The notes below the pieces were generated by a model. It worked only from the letters and a program-made list of their open reading frames with translations. It was not told where the DNA came from and did no database searches. Position numbers and translations under genes: made by a program. A stretch of 64,000 nt of DNA from Stenotrophomonas maltophilia (lineage in GTDB: Bacteria; Pseudomonadota; Gammaproteobacteria; Xanthomonadales; Xanthomonadaceae), in contig DEZI01000005.1 in NCBI GenBank assembly GCA_002364755.1, positions 115,142 through 179,141 on the forward strand, in the 5' to 3' direction. This document shows, in pieces, positions 26,478-36,000 of the stretch. How positions within the stretch are numbered: position 1 is the stretch's first letter; the number at the start of each line of letters is the position of its first letter.

Positions 26478-26779
26478 TGTCTCATCTTGGAACGAGGCGT
26501 CACGTTACGGAGCGAGCGCGCCAATTGCGTCGACTGCTGGCACGAATTGCACGCTTTCAAACAATTCCTAATTGCCCTGCACACTGCCCACATCCCGATC
26601 GAGGGCAGGATTCTCCGCGTGTCGTACCGTCAAGGACGGCTCCTTGCTGGGCGAGCAGCCAGCCCAGGGTGCTGCGGTGCGGCTTGGGCAGGGTCGCCAT
26701 CGCGTCAAACATCGTGCGCGATGCTCAGCAGGCGGCTCACTCCCCTCTGTTCCCTTTTCACCCATTTCGTTGCTTCCCG
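26478..26779. other. Stretch with possible gene remnant
   Basis: About 300 bp with no firm gene. On the minus strand a frame beginning GTG at 26740 (SRLLSIAHDV then stop) is followed, one base out of phase, by a 51-codon frame from ATG 26712 to 26557 (FDAMATLPKPHRSTLGWLLAQ). Read together these look like a short gene broken by a frameshift, but the evidence is weak. Confidence 0.3.
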
Positions 26780-27160
26780 TCAGCGCTTCTCATCTGCGGG
26801 CTGGCTACTCGGAGATGCATCAGGCTGTTCTGCCATGGACTGCATGAAATCGATCGTGGCTTCGATTTCCAATCCTCGCAGATTGGGCTCATCGTCGGAT
26901 TCCAGGCCAGTTTCAGCAAGCTCCTGCAGCAGTGCGTCTATAAGTAGCTCACGTTCGTGCTTTGCCAGATGGATGACATCATCGTCGGACAGCGGAAAAC
27001 AGTGCTTCGCCGCGATTTCAGCCAACAGCGGATGCAAACGGGATGGGGCTGCTCTTTTCACTGTCGTCCGCGCAAGTGCAGAGGCTGGAAGGCTGAGCGC
27101 AATCAGAAACCGGTAGCGGAGCCAAAGGCCTCTTCCTACCTGGAGCAGGCCCCCACTCAT
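26780..27160 (-). CDS. Hypothetical protein, acidic helical
   Basis: Frame of 126 codons. The central and C-terminal part (HPLLAEIAAKHCFPLSDDD, then ERELLIDALLQELAE and LEIEATIDFMQSMAEQ) has the regular composition of a real helical, acidic protein. The first 30 residues look atypical, and no ribosome site precedes the ATG, so the start may be wrong or the gene truncated. It lies in a gene-poor stretch with slightly lower GC than its neighbours. Confidence 0.5.
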   Translation of the reverse strand: MSGGLLQVGRGLWLRYRFLIALSLPASALARTTVKRAAPSRLHPLLAEIAAKHCFPLSDDDVIHLAKHERELLIDALLQELAETGLESDDEPNLRGLEIEATIDFMQSMAEQPDASPSSQPADEKR

Positions 27161-27254
27161 AGCACAGGATCAGTACTGCAATACGAAATGGCGACGTCTA
27201 GTCCTTAAGCGTCAACCCGTGCCGAAATCTGCGCAGACTGCCTGCACCAATCAA

Positions 27255-27294
27255 GAAAAAAGCCGCGATCCTGTCAGGATCGCGGCTTTTTTTT
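27255..27294. terminator. Bidirectional terminator downstream of rluB
   Basis: Nearly perfect stem GCCGCGATCCTG/CAGGATCGCGGC (27262-27285) flanked by A6 on the left and T8 on the right, so it can work on both strands. On the minus strand it ends the scpA-scpB-rluB transcript. Confidence 0.92.
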
Positions 27295-27352
27295 CGTCGA
27301 ATGGAAAGCATCACGACTTGTGCCCGGATGCCTCCTGAAGCGCTGCTGGCGA

Positions 27353-29029
27353 TCAGCCGCCGCGCGGGCCGCTGCGACGCGGGCCGCCCGGACCGCGGTT
27401 GCCGCCGGGGCCACCCGGGCCACGGTTGCCCCCTGGGCCGCCGGGACCGCGGTTGCCACCGGGACCACCCGGGCCACGGTTGCCGCCCGGACCGCGATTG
27501 CCGCCCGGACGTGCATTGGCGTTGCCGCCCGGACGACCGTTGCCTGCCGGACGCGTGCTGCCGTACGGGCTGAAGCCCGGATTGGCGTGGTCGGACGGGA
27601 AGCTCGGAGCGTTGCCCGGATGGCCGTACGGATGCTTGTTGCCCTGGCCCTGCGAGCGGTTGCCCGCACCGGCCGGACGACCCTGGCCGCCACCGGCGCC
27701 ACCACGGCCTTCGCCGCCGAAGCCGCCACGACCCTGGCCGCCACCTGCACCGGCGCCCGGACCCTTCGGCTTGCCGTACGGCCGGCCCTGGCCACCCGCG
27801 CCTGCGCCCGGACCACGGGCACCCGGGCCACGTGCGCCCGGACCGGCGTTGCGGTGGCCGCTCGGGCCGGTGCTGACACCGTCCGGCACGTACCAGGTAC
27901 GGAATGCGGCCGGGTTGCCTTCCGGCAGCGAACGGTCGTTCCTCGGCGCGCGCTGCTTGAACGGCTTCTGTGACTGCTTGGCCGCCGCTTCACCGCTGAC
28001 GGTCAGGCCGCCCTTGAAGCTGCCGCCCTTGCCGCCGCGACCACGGCCGCGGTCTTCGCGCACGTTGTCGAAGCGACGCAGTTCGCGACCTTCATCGGCG
28101 GTGCTGTGGCCGTTGACGTAGGCATTGCCACGACCGCCTTCGCGCACGCGCACGGTGGTCTTGGCGGCGCGACGCTGGCCGATCACCGGCTGCAGGGTCA
28201 GTGCCGACGGCGCGCCTTCTTCCAGCTTCAGCTGCGCGCGCAGGGCTTCGACCTGGGTAGTGGGCAGTTCGACCGAGTGACCACGCACCAGTTCGCGCGG
28301 CAGGCTGACCTTGCCGTAGCGGGTGCGCTTCAGGCGGCTGACCTGGCAGCCCTGCGATTCCCACAGGCGGCGCACTTCGCGGTTGCGGCCTTCCTTCACC
28401 ACGACGCGGAACCAGTCGTGCGAATCGGTGCCGCCGATGCGTTCGACTTCGTCGAACTTGGCCGGGCCGTCTTCCAGCGTCACGCCGCGGGTCAGGCGAT
28501 CGACGATGGCGTCGGAGACCTTCTCTTCGCCTTCCGGGGCGCGCACGCGCACCACGTACTCGCGCTCGACCTCGAACGACGGGTGCATCATGGCGTTGGC
28601 CAGTTCACCGTCGGTGGTGGCCAGCAGCAGGCCGGTGGTGTTGATGTCCAGGCGGCCGATGGCGATCCAGCGCGCGCCCTTCAGCGGCGGCAGGGATTCA
28701 AACACGGTCGGGCGGCCTTCGGGATCTTCGCGGGTGGTCACTTCGCCTTCCGGCTTGTTGTAGACCAGCACGCGCGACGGCTCGGCCAGGGCGGTGGCGA
28801 CGAAGCCGCGGCCATCCAGCTCGATCTTGTCGCCGCTCTTGACCGACATGCCGGTCTGCGCGACTTCGCCGTTGACCTTGACCAGGCCTTCGGCGATGCG
28901 CTGTTCCAGCGCGCGGCGCGAGCCGAGGCCGGCCTGGGCCAGCACCTTGTGCAGGCGCTCTTCCAGCTTGAACTGTTCGGAGGTGGCTTCGCGCTTCAGC
29001 GAGAGCTTGTTACGGGGGGTGTCACTCAT
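27353..29029 (-). CDS. rluB: RluB, 23S rRNA pseudouridine-2605 synthase, with long Gly-rich tail
   Basis: Pseudouridine synthase of the RsuA/RluB family. The ATG at 29029 overlaps the scpB stop by 8 bp and gives 558 residues. An N-terminal S4 domain (EERLHKVLAQAGLGSRRALE) precedes the catalytic core with GRLDINTTGLLLATTDGE, where the Asp is catalytic, and VRRLWESQGCQVSRLKRTRYG. From about residue 290 the protein becomes a low-complexity tail, ending in repeated RGPGGPGGN units. Enterobacterial RluB is about 290 aa, so nearly half of this protein is tail, probably an RNA-binding extension. Confidence 0.93.
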   Translation of the reverse strand: MSDTPRNKLSLKREATSEQFKLEERLHKVLAQAGLGSRRALEQRIAEGLVKVNGEVAQTGMSVKSGDKIELDGRGFVATALAEPSRVLVYNKPEGEVTTREDPEGRPTVFESLPPLKGARWIAIGRLDINTTGLLLATTDGELANAMMHPSFEVEREYVVRVRAPEGEEKVSDAIVDRLTRGVTLEDGPAKFDEVERIGGTDSHDWFRVVVKEGRNREVRRLWESQGCQVSRLKRTRYGKVSLPRELVRGHSVELPTTQVEALRAQLKLEEGAPSALTLQPVIGQRRAAKTTVRVREGGRGNAYVNGHSTADEGRELRRFDNVREDRGRGRGGKGGSFKGGLTVSGEAAAKQSQKPFKQRAPRNDRSLPEGNPAAFRTWYVPDGVSTGPSGHRNAGPGARGPGARGPGAGAGGQGRPYGKPKGPGAGAGGGQGRGGFGGEGRGGAGGGQGRPAGAGNRSQGQGNKHPYGHPGNAPSFPSDHANPGFSPYGSTRPAGNGRPGGNANARPGGNRGPGGNRGPGGPGGNRGPGGPGGNRGPGGPGGNRGPGGPRRSGPRGG

Positions 29030-29903
29030 CAGTTTTGCTCCGGCCGACGGTTTGGAGGTCGGCCTCTGGTTCGGAATCGGCTTGGTCAACAGCCACGGTC
29101 GTCGTCGCGACGGCGTTGTCTTCGCGTTCGTTCACTGGCACCGCGCGCTCGCCCGGCGCGGAATCGGGGTGCCCATCATCGAGGGGCGAAGGTGCTTGCT
29201 CATCGGTGGCCGGCGCAGCAGCTGCCGCGTCGGCGGAATTCTTGGCGTTGCCATCACCGCCCTGCAGGCCGGCGTCATCCTTGGCGGCCGCATCGGGGTC
29301 GGCGCTGATGTCCGGGCCGGCGGCACCGGCAACGGCGGGACCATCACGGTCCAGCGCCAGCTGCGGTTCCAGCTCGCCCAGGTCCTTCAGTTCCGACAAC
29401 GGCGGCAGTTCGTCCAGGCGCTTCAGGCCGAAATAGTCCAGGAAGCCCTTGGTGGTACCGAACAGCGCCGGCTTGCCGGGCACGTCGCGGTGGCCGACCA
29501 CGCGGATCCATTCGCGTTCTTCCAGTGCCTGGATGATGTTGCTGCTGACCGCCACGCCGCGCACCTGCTCGATCTCGCCGCGGGTGATCGGCTGCCGGTA
29601 GGCAATCAGTGCCAGGGTTTCCAGGGTGGCACGGGTGTAACGGGTCTTGCGTTCGGTCCACAGCCGGCTGATCCAGCCGTGCACTTCGCCGGTCACCTGG
29701 TAGCGGAAGCCGGAGGCGACCTCGACCAGTTCCACGCCGCGCCCTTCGCAGCCTTCGCGCAGGCGCTCCAGCGCACGTTCGATGCTGCCCGGCGGTGCCG
29801 GTTCCTCTTCCGGGAACAGGTCTTTCAGCTGGGCCAGGGTGAGCGGCTGGCTGGAGGCCAGCAGGGCACCCTCGACAATGCGGTTGATCAGCGTCTGGTC
29901 CAT
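29022..29903 (-). CDS. scpB: ScpB, SMC-ScpAB condensin subunit
   Basis: Winged-helix subunit of the chromosome segregation complex. The first 190 residues show the family core (ARATLETLALIAYRQPITRGEIEQVRGVAVSS split over two helices, and RGVAVSSNIIQ; FGTTKGFLDYFGL). The remaining C-terminal hundred residues are an Ala/Asp/Glu-rich disordered tail that is longer than in most relatives. It follows scpA after 13 bp and overlaps rluB, the common scpA-scpB-rluB order. Confidence 0.95.
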   Translation of the reverse strand: MDQTLINRIVEGALLASSQPLTLAQLKDLFPEEEPAPPGSIERALERLREGCEGRGVELVEVASGFRYQVTGEVHGWISRLWTERKTRYTRATLETLALIAYRQPITRGEIEQVRGVAVSSNIIQALEEREWIRVVGHRDVPGKPALFGTTKGFLDYFGLKRLDELPPLSELKDLGELEPQLALDRDGPAVAGAAGPDISADPDAAAKDDAGLQGGDGNAKNSADAAAAAPATDEQAPSPLDDGHPDSAPGERAVPVNEREDNAVATTTVAVDQADSEPEADLQTVGRSKTDE

Positions 29904-29916
29904 CGGCAGTCAGCGC

Positions 29917-30822
29917 TCACTCGTTCTCATTGGCGGCGTCGTTGTCGTCGAACTCGCTGCTGAACTGCAGCGGGGCGTTGGTGTTGCCGGCGGCCAGGGA
30001 CTTCACGTAAATCGGCGCCAGCGGCTCTTCCTGGACCAGGTCCAGCAGCTGTTCCTTGGCCAGTTCCAGCACCGCCAGGAACGTGACCAGCACGCCCAGC
30101 TTGCCCTCTTCGGCGGTGAACAGTCCTTCAAAGCGGTAGAACTTCCCGTCTTCAAGCCGGCCGAGCACTTCACCCATGCGCTGCCGCACGCTCAGGGCCT
30201 CGCGCTTGATCGCATGGCCGCTGAACAGCTCGGCGCGCTTGAGCACGTCGTGCAGGGCCAGCAGCATTTCCTTCAGGTCCACCGGCGGCGGCAGCTTCAC
30301 CGTCGCCCGCTCGGGCATGAACGCGTGCGCCACCGTGGTGTCGCGGTCCTGGCGGGGCAGGGCGTCGATATCCTCGGCGGCCTGCTTGAAACGTTCGTAC
30401 TCCTGCAGCCGGCGCACCAGCTCGGCACGCGGGTCGGCCTCGTCACCGTCGTCGCTGACCGGGCGCGGCAGCAGCATGCGCGACTTCACCTCGGCCAGGA
30501 TGGCGGCCATCACCAGGTACTCGGCGGCCAGCTCGAAACGCAGCTCGCGCATCACGGTGATGTATTCCACGTACTGCCGGGTGATCTCGGCCACGGGAAT
30601 GTCCAGCACGTCCAGGTTCTGCCGGCGGATCAGGTACAGCAGCAGGTCCAGCGGGCCTTCAAAGGCATCCAGGATGACTTCCAGCGCATCCGGCGGGATG
30701 TACAGGTCCTGCGGAATCTGCAGGACCGGTTGCCCATGCACCACGGCCAGCGGCATTTCCTGCTGCTGGGGGGCGGGCGGCCGGGTTGGCGGGTTCGCGT
30801 CGAGCGCGAGTTCGGAAGTCAT
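29917..30822 (-). CDS. scpA: ScpA, kleisin subunit of SMC condensin
   Basis: Kleisin that bridges SMC heads (301 aa). The conserved N-terminal segment FEGPLDLLLYLIRRQNLDVLDIP is clear, followed by ITRQYVEYI and LAAEYLVMAAILAEVKSRMLLP. The C-terminal winged helix ends near LAKEQLLDLVQEEPLAPIYV. It is the first gene of the minus-strand operon with scpB and rluB. Confidence 0.95.
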   Translation of the reverse strand: MTSELALDANPPTRPPAPQQQEMPLAVVHGQPVLQIPQDLYIPPDALEVILDAFEGPLDLLLYLIRRQNLDVLDIPVAEITRQYVEYITVMRELRFELAAEYLVMAAILAEVKSRMLLPRPVSDDGDEADPRAELVRRLQEYERFKQAAEDIDALPRQDRDTTVAHAFMPERATVKLPPPVDLKEMLLALHDVLKRAELFSGHAIKREALSVRQRMGEVLGRLEDGKFYRFEGLFTAEEGKLGVLVTFLAVLELAKEQLLDLVQEEPLAPIYVKSLAAGNTNAPLQFSSEFDDNDAANENE

Positions 30823-31188
30823 CTAATGGACAATAGGATTGCAACGGACCAGTCGCGGTGCCGGTTCTGCCGGGCCTTCGCCACGGCGCCGCAGGCACCA
30901 GACACGCCGGGATCGGCGCGATTCCACACATATCAAACAGCAGGACGCGCCGCAGGAAAACGGCGGCGACGGAACTACGGGGAGGTCGTCTACGTGGCCC
31001 GGCCGGTTGGCCCGGTTCGAAGCAGCGGTACGGTCGTCGGGGGCTGCGTTGGCCGCAAAAACCGACGGGCTGCTGCATCACGCCACGTGCAATGGTGCCT
31101 AGGGTACGGCTTTGCCTGGCCAGTGTCCAGCCGGGCCGGTATCAGCGGCCCATTGGCTAGAATCGACGCACCGCAACATGAACGAGGA
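30823..31188. other. Intergenic region between scpA and yciI
   Basis: About 365 bp between divergent genes. No frame here has protein-like composition. A TAGAAT -10-like element at 31158-31163 probably belongs to the yciI-bolA promoter. I see no RNA motif or repeat. Confidence 0.6.
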
Positions 31189-31494
31189 ATGCCCGTGTTC
31201 TATGTGATTGAAGGTTACGACGGCCAGGATGTGCTGGCGCAGCGGCTGCAGGCCCGGCCCGAGCACCTGGCGCGGCTGCACGCGCTGCGCGACGAGGGAC
31301 GCCTGCTGCTGGCCGGGCCCTGCCCGGCGATCGACAGCGACGATCCGGGTCCGGCCGGTTTCAGTGGTTCGGTGGTGATTGCCGCATTCGATTCGCTGGC
31401 GCAGGCCCGCGAGTGGGCCGATGCCGAGCCGTATGTGGCCGCGGGCGTCTACACCCGCGTCGAGGTCCGGCCCTTCCGCAAGGTGCTGCCATGA
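31189..31494 (+). CDS. YciI family protein
   Basis: Ferredoxin-like alpha-beta protein of 101 residues. It shows the YciI hallmarks: an early VIEGYDGQDVLAQRL, then RPEHLARLHALRDEGRLLLAGP, and AREWADAEPYVAAGVYTRVEVRPF with the conserved His and Asp. The ATG follows an AACGAGGA site. It overlaps bolA by 4 bp, a common pairing in Proteobacteria. Its biochemical role is not established. Confidence 0.88.
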   Translation: MPVFYVIEGYDGQDVLAQRLQARPEHLARLHALRDEGRLLLAGPCPAIDSDDPGPAGFSGSVVIAAFDSLAQAREWADAEPYVAAGVYTRVEVRPFRKVLP

Positions 31495-31766
31495 GCGCGC
31501 AGCGCATCGATCTAATACGTGTTGCGTTGCAGCAGGCGCTGGCGCCGAGCACGCTGGAGATCGAAGACGACAGCCATCGCCATGCCGGCCATGCCGGCGC
31601 ACGCGATGGACGCGGCCATTTCAACGTGCTGGTGGTCAGCGAGCAGTTCGCCGGCATGGGCCCGTTGGCGCGCCATCGCGCCGTGTATGCCGCGCTGGGC
31701 GGGCTGATGGAGACCGATATCCATGCGCTGTCCATACGCGCATACACCCTGTCCGAGCAGGGCTGA
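31491..31766 (+). CDS. BolA family protein
   Basis: BolA-type protein of 91 residues with the conserved core IEDDSHRHAGHAG and GHFNVLVVSEQFAGM followed by RHRAVYAALGG, and the C-terminal IHALSIRAYT. BolA proteins pair with monothiol glutaredoxins in Fe-S and redox signalling and can bind DNA. The start overlaps the yciI stop (ATGA). The His in SHRH is a candidate Fe-S ligand. Confidence 0.92.
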   Translation: MSAQRIDLIRVALQQALAPSTLEIEDDSHRHAGHAGARDGRGHFNVLVVSEQFAGMGPLARHRAVYAALGGLMETDIHALSIRAYTLSEQG

Positions 31767-31872
31767 TGGCCTGTCCTGCAAAGTCCTGCCAGGTCCAGGA
31801 ACAGACCTGTCCACGTCAGATTTCTGTGTCCATCCAGGGACATTCGTCTAACGGAGTGTTTACAAGCGGAGA

Positions 31873-31886
31873 TGGAAACGCTTACA
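31873..31886. promoter_or_regulatory. LacI-type operator upstream of the regulator gene
   Basis: TGGAAACGCTTACA resembles the LacI-family palindrome TGTAAGCGCTTACA (half-sites agree at 5 of 7 positions). It lies 44 bp before the regulator's start, fitting autoregulation. A related site is at 36271-36284. Confidence 0.55.
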
Positions 31887-31929
31887 TTCCGCGCCAAGCT
31901 GGTAGGTCCAAGCCGTGGAGGGCGGCTTC

Positions 31930-32952
31930 GTGAACAAGGCAGCCATAACAATCAAAGACGTCGCACGAGAAGCCCGGGTCTCCGTGGCTACGGTTTCCCG
32001 CGCGCTGAACGGGCATGAGAATGTCGCCGAACCGGTCCGCCAGCTTGTGCTGGAGGTCGCCGCGAGGCTGCGTTACACCCCGCACGCCGCCGCACGCAGC
32101 CTGAGCAGCCGCCGTACCAATACGGTAGGCGTGGTGCTGCCTGATCTGTACGGCGAATTCTTCTCCGAGCTGATGCGCGGCATCGACAACGTTGCCCGCA
32201 ACCGTCGCCAGCACCTGCTGGTGTCCAGCTACCACGGCGACCAGGTACAGCAGGGCGCCGCCCTGCGTGCCATGCGCGGCCGCGTCGATGGCCTGCTGGT
32301 GCTCTCGCCCTATGCCGAGAGTCCCGGCTTCCTCACCGACAACCTGCCGCAGTCGCTGCCCACGGTCCTGATCAACACCTATCTGCCGGAGCAGGATCAC
32401 CCGGTCCTGAGCATCGACGATCACGCCGGTGCGATGGCCATGACCCGCCACCTGCTCGATGCCGGCCACCGCCGCATCGCGTTCATTTCTGGCCCGGACC
32501 TCAACTTCGACGCGCGCGAGCGCCTGCGTGGCTTCCGTGACGCGCTGGCGGCTTTTGGCAACGGCGCCGAAGGCATCGAGTTGCCCGGTGATTTCGACGA
32601 AGCTTCCGGCCATCGCGCCGGTCAGGAGATGCTGGCAGCCGGCGCGCTGCCTGATGCCGTGTTCGCCGCCAACGACATGATGGCCCTGGGTTGCCTGTAT
32701 GCCTTCGCGCAGGCAGGCATCCATGTGCCCACCGATGTCGCCCTGGCGGGTTTCGATGACATTCCACTGGCGCGGTTTGTACACCCATCGTTGACCACCA
32801 TGCAGGTCAGTATCGCCGAGTTGGGCGATAGGGCGATGACGCGTCTGATGCAGTTGATGGACGGCAACACCCCCGAAGGGGCAGGTGACAAGCAGACGCT
32901 TGTTCCCCGCCTCATCGTTCGCGATTCCACTACTCCGCCATCGGGCCATTGA
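31930..32952 (+). CDS. LacI family transcriptional regulator of the glucan locus
   Basis: Repressor of 340 residues. The N-terminal helix-turn-helix ITIKDVAREARVSVATVSRAL is canonical, followed by the hinge (YTPHAAARSLSSRRT) and a periplasmic-binding-protein-like sensor domain (NTVGVVLPDL, AANDMMALG, GFDDIPLARFVHPSLTT). I chose the GTG at 31930, 7 bp after a GGAGGG site; an upstream GTG at 31915 is less well supported. It sits directly before the TonB receptor gene, with 74 bp between them and no terminator. The likely effector is a beta-1,2-gluco-oligosaccharide, an inference from the neighbours. Confidence 0.92.
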   Translation: MNKAAITIKDVAREARVSVATVSRALNGHENVAEPVRQLVLEVAARLRYTPHAAARSLSSRRTNTVGVVLPDLYGEFFSELMRGIDNVARNRRQHLLVSSYHGDQVQQGAALRAMRGRVDGLLVLSPYAESPGFLTDNLPQSLPTVLINTYLPEQDHPVLSIDDHAGAMAMTRHLLDAGHRRIAFISGPDLNFDARERLRGFRDALAAFGNGAEGIELPGDFDEASGHRAGQEMLAAGALPDAVFAANDMMALGCLYAFAQAGIHVPTDVALAGFDDIPLARFVHPSLTTMQVSIAELGDRAMTRLMQLMDGNTPEGAGDKQTLVPRLIVRDSTTPPSGH

Positions 32953-33026
32953 AGCCAGAGGCGTTCCTTCTTTTGATTGATCGCAGGTACCGCATCCGCG
33001 GATACCGCCACCCGGAGATTGAGTTG

Positions 33027-36000
33027 ATGATGCATTCCACGATCCGCATGCCGGCCCGCCGGCTGCTGAGCACCGCACTGGTCAGCTGCCTGATGCTGGC
33101 TGCCGCCCCGAACGTCATGGCGCAGTCGGCCAACGCCAGCCTGCGCGGCCAGGTGGCCGGGGCCCAGGCCGGCTCGGAAGTCACCGCGACCAACGTTGCC
33201 ACCGGCACCGTCCGTCGCGGCACCGTGCGTGCCGATGGCACCTATTCGCTGATGGGCCTGGATCCGGGCACCTATGACGTGGTCGCCAACGGCCAGAGCC
33301 AGAAGGTCACCGTCACCGTTGCCTCGACCTCCACGCTGAACTTCAGCGAGGCCGCCGCCGGCGGTACGTCCGGTGGCAGCGCCGCGACCAACCTGGACAC
33401 CGTCAACGTCGTCGCACCGACCCTGCTGCAGGAAGTGCGCACCTCCGAAGTCGGCAAGACCGTCAGCCTGCAGCAGATCCAGACCACCCCGCAGGTGTCG
33501 CGCAACTTCCTGGAGTTCGCCGATGCGGTGCCGGGCCTGATCTTCACCCGTGATGCCAAGGGCAATACCTCGCTGCGCGGCGGTGCCACCAACTCCGACG
33601 GCACCAACGTCTACATCGACGGCGTGGGCCAGAAGAGCTACGTCAAGGGCGGCGGCGTGGCCGGCCAGTCCGGCAGCGCCGGCAACCCGTTCCCGCAGCT
33701 GGCGATCGGCGAATACAAGGTCATCAGCGGCAACTACAAGGCCGAGTACGGCCAGGTGTCGAGCGCCGCAGTGACCGCTGCGACCAAGTCCGGCACCAAT
33801 GAATTCAAGGGTGAGGCGTTCTACCGCTACACCGACGAGGACATGCGCGCCAAGACCCCGGCCGAGCGCCAGGGCGGCAAGGACAAGATGGTCTCGGCCG
33901 AGAAGGAATACGGCTTCGCCCTGGGCGGCCCGATCATCCAGGACAAGGCGCACTTCTTCGTGACCTACGAAGCCAAGCGCTTCGACCTGCCGGTCACCAT
34001 CGCGCCGGACGGTGCCGTCACCAGCGCCGCCGCCCTGCTGCCGGCCGCCGGTGCCGCGGGCCTCGGTCCGGCCAGCCAGCCGTTCCAGCAGGACCTGATC
34101 TTCGGTAAGGTCGACTTCGAGCCGACCGACAACGACCGCATCGAGCTGACCTTCCAGGACCGCGACGAAACCCAGTCGCAGTTCAGTGGCCAGACCTCGC
34201 CGGAAGCCGGCCGTGAAGTGGTCAACACCGACCGTCGTTACGCCCTGCGCTGGAACCATAGCGGCGAGCGTTTCTACAACGAAATGATGGTCACCCACGA
34301 AGACTCGTTCAACAACCCGACCCCGCTGACTCTGGCCAACGGCATCACCTACACCGCACCGGACGGCACCGAAGACCGCACCATCGTCAAGATCGGTGGC
34401 GCCTCGGCGCTGGATTCGCAGGTGAAGGGCCAGAAGGGCTGGTCGATCGAAGACAACCTGACCCTGGACGGCATCCAGTGGGCCGGCGACCACACCATCA
34501 AGATGGGCGTGAAGTACAAGGCGATTGACCTGTACGCCTCGGATGCGGCGCAGATCAACCCGACCTTCACCTACAGCCTGGGCGATCCGGACTTCCCGGA
34601 TGGCATCCCGTACAAGGCCCAGTTCGTCAAGCCGGTGACCGGCGTGGACGGCGTGTCCGGTGAAGTGCGTTCGAAGTCCAAGCAGTACGGCGTGTTCATC
34701 CAGGACGACTGGCAGGTCAACGACCACCTGCAGGTCAACCTGGGCCTGCGCTGGGACTACGAAGTCACCCCGTCCTACCTGGACTTCGTGACCCCGCAGG
34801 CCGTGGTCGATGCGATCTACTCGCAGGATCCGCGCGCCCCCGCTGGCCAGACCTACGCCGATTCGCTGGCGCTGGGCGGCCTGGACATCAGCAACTACAT
34901 CAGCAACGGCCACAACCGCAAGGCGTTCAAGGATGCCTGGCAGCCGCGCCTGGGCTTCTCGTATGACATCAATGCCGACGAGCAGCATGTGATCCACGGT
35001 GGTGCCGGCCGTTCGTACGACCGCGACCTGTTCGACAACCTGCAGCTGGAAACCACCAAGCTGGCACTGCCGCAGCCGACCATCTACTTCCGCAACCCGG
35101 CCACCGGCGCCTGCATCAACGGCCAGGCCGCCTGCTATGACTGGAACCCGAACCTGCTCAACGGCATCGAGAACCTGCAGGCCCTGGTCGGTTCGACCAG
35201 CAATGCCGGCCTGGAAGTCGACCTGCTCAACAACAAGCTGAAGGCTCCGTACTCGGATCAGTTCAGCCTGGGCATGAGCAACCAGATCGGTGACTGGCTG
35301 ACCGACGCCACCATCGCCCGCACCCTGAGCTACGACGGCTTCGCCTTCACCCTGGGCAACCGTTACCCGACCGGCCAGTTCTTCGATGACCCGCGCCTGT
35401 GCGGTGGCACCGAGCCGGGCCTGAGCCAGGCCTGGAGCTGCAACGTGCCGGGCTTCGGCAGCCTGATCATCGGCCAGCAGGGCATCAAGACCCGTGCGAC
35501 CCAGGTCCTGCTGTCGGCGCAGAAGCCGTTCACCAACGAAAGCGGCTGGGGCACCTCGATCGCCTACACCTGGACGACCGCGCGCCACAACCGCGATATC
35601 AACGAGAAGTACGCCTTCGACCGCGGCCTGATCGAGGATTACCCGACCATCCGTTCCAACGGTGCACCGCGCCACCGCCTGGTGGTGACCGGTTCGTACG
35701 CTGGCTTCTGGGGCATCACCTTCGGTGGCAAGATCACCCTGGCCACCCCGACCGCCGTCAACGACTGGTACCCGATCCCGCAGGCCAGTGGCTACGACCT
35801 GCCCACCCCGCAGGCCGCCGTGCCGAACGCCAACGGCAAGTTCCTGCTGGGTGGCAAGATCTTCGGCTACCGTTCGGTCGACCTGCAGGCGACGAAGACG
35901 TTCAAGATGCCGGGCGACACCGAGATGTATGCTCGAATCGACATCATCAACGTGTTCAACTTCGACAACTTCTCCACCTACAACTACGTCAAGACCAACG

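Noticed and set aside
27399..27560. Possible CRISPR or minisatellite array in rluB
   Set aside because: The repeats are short degenerate codon repeats (Gly-Pro-Gly-Gly-Asn units) within one reading frame, without unique spacers.
30659..31081. Minus-strand frame of 140 codons upstream of scpA
   Set aside because: Composition is Pro/Arg-rich and irregular, there is no ribosome site, and it overlaps the start of scpA.
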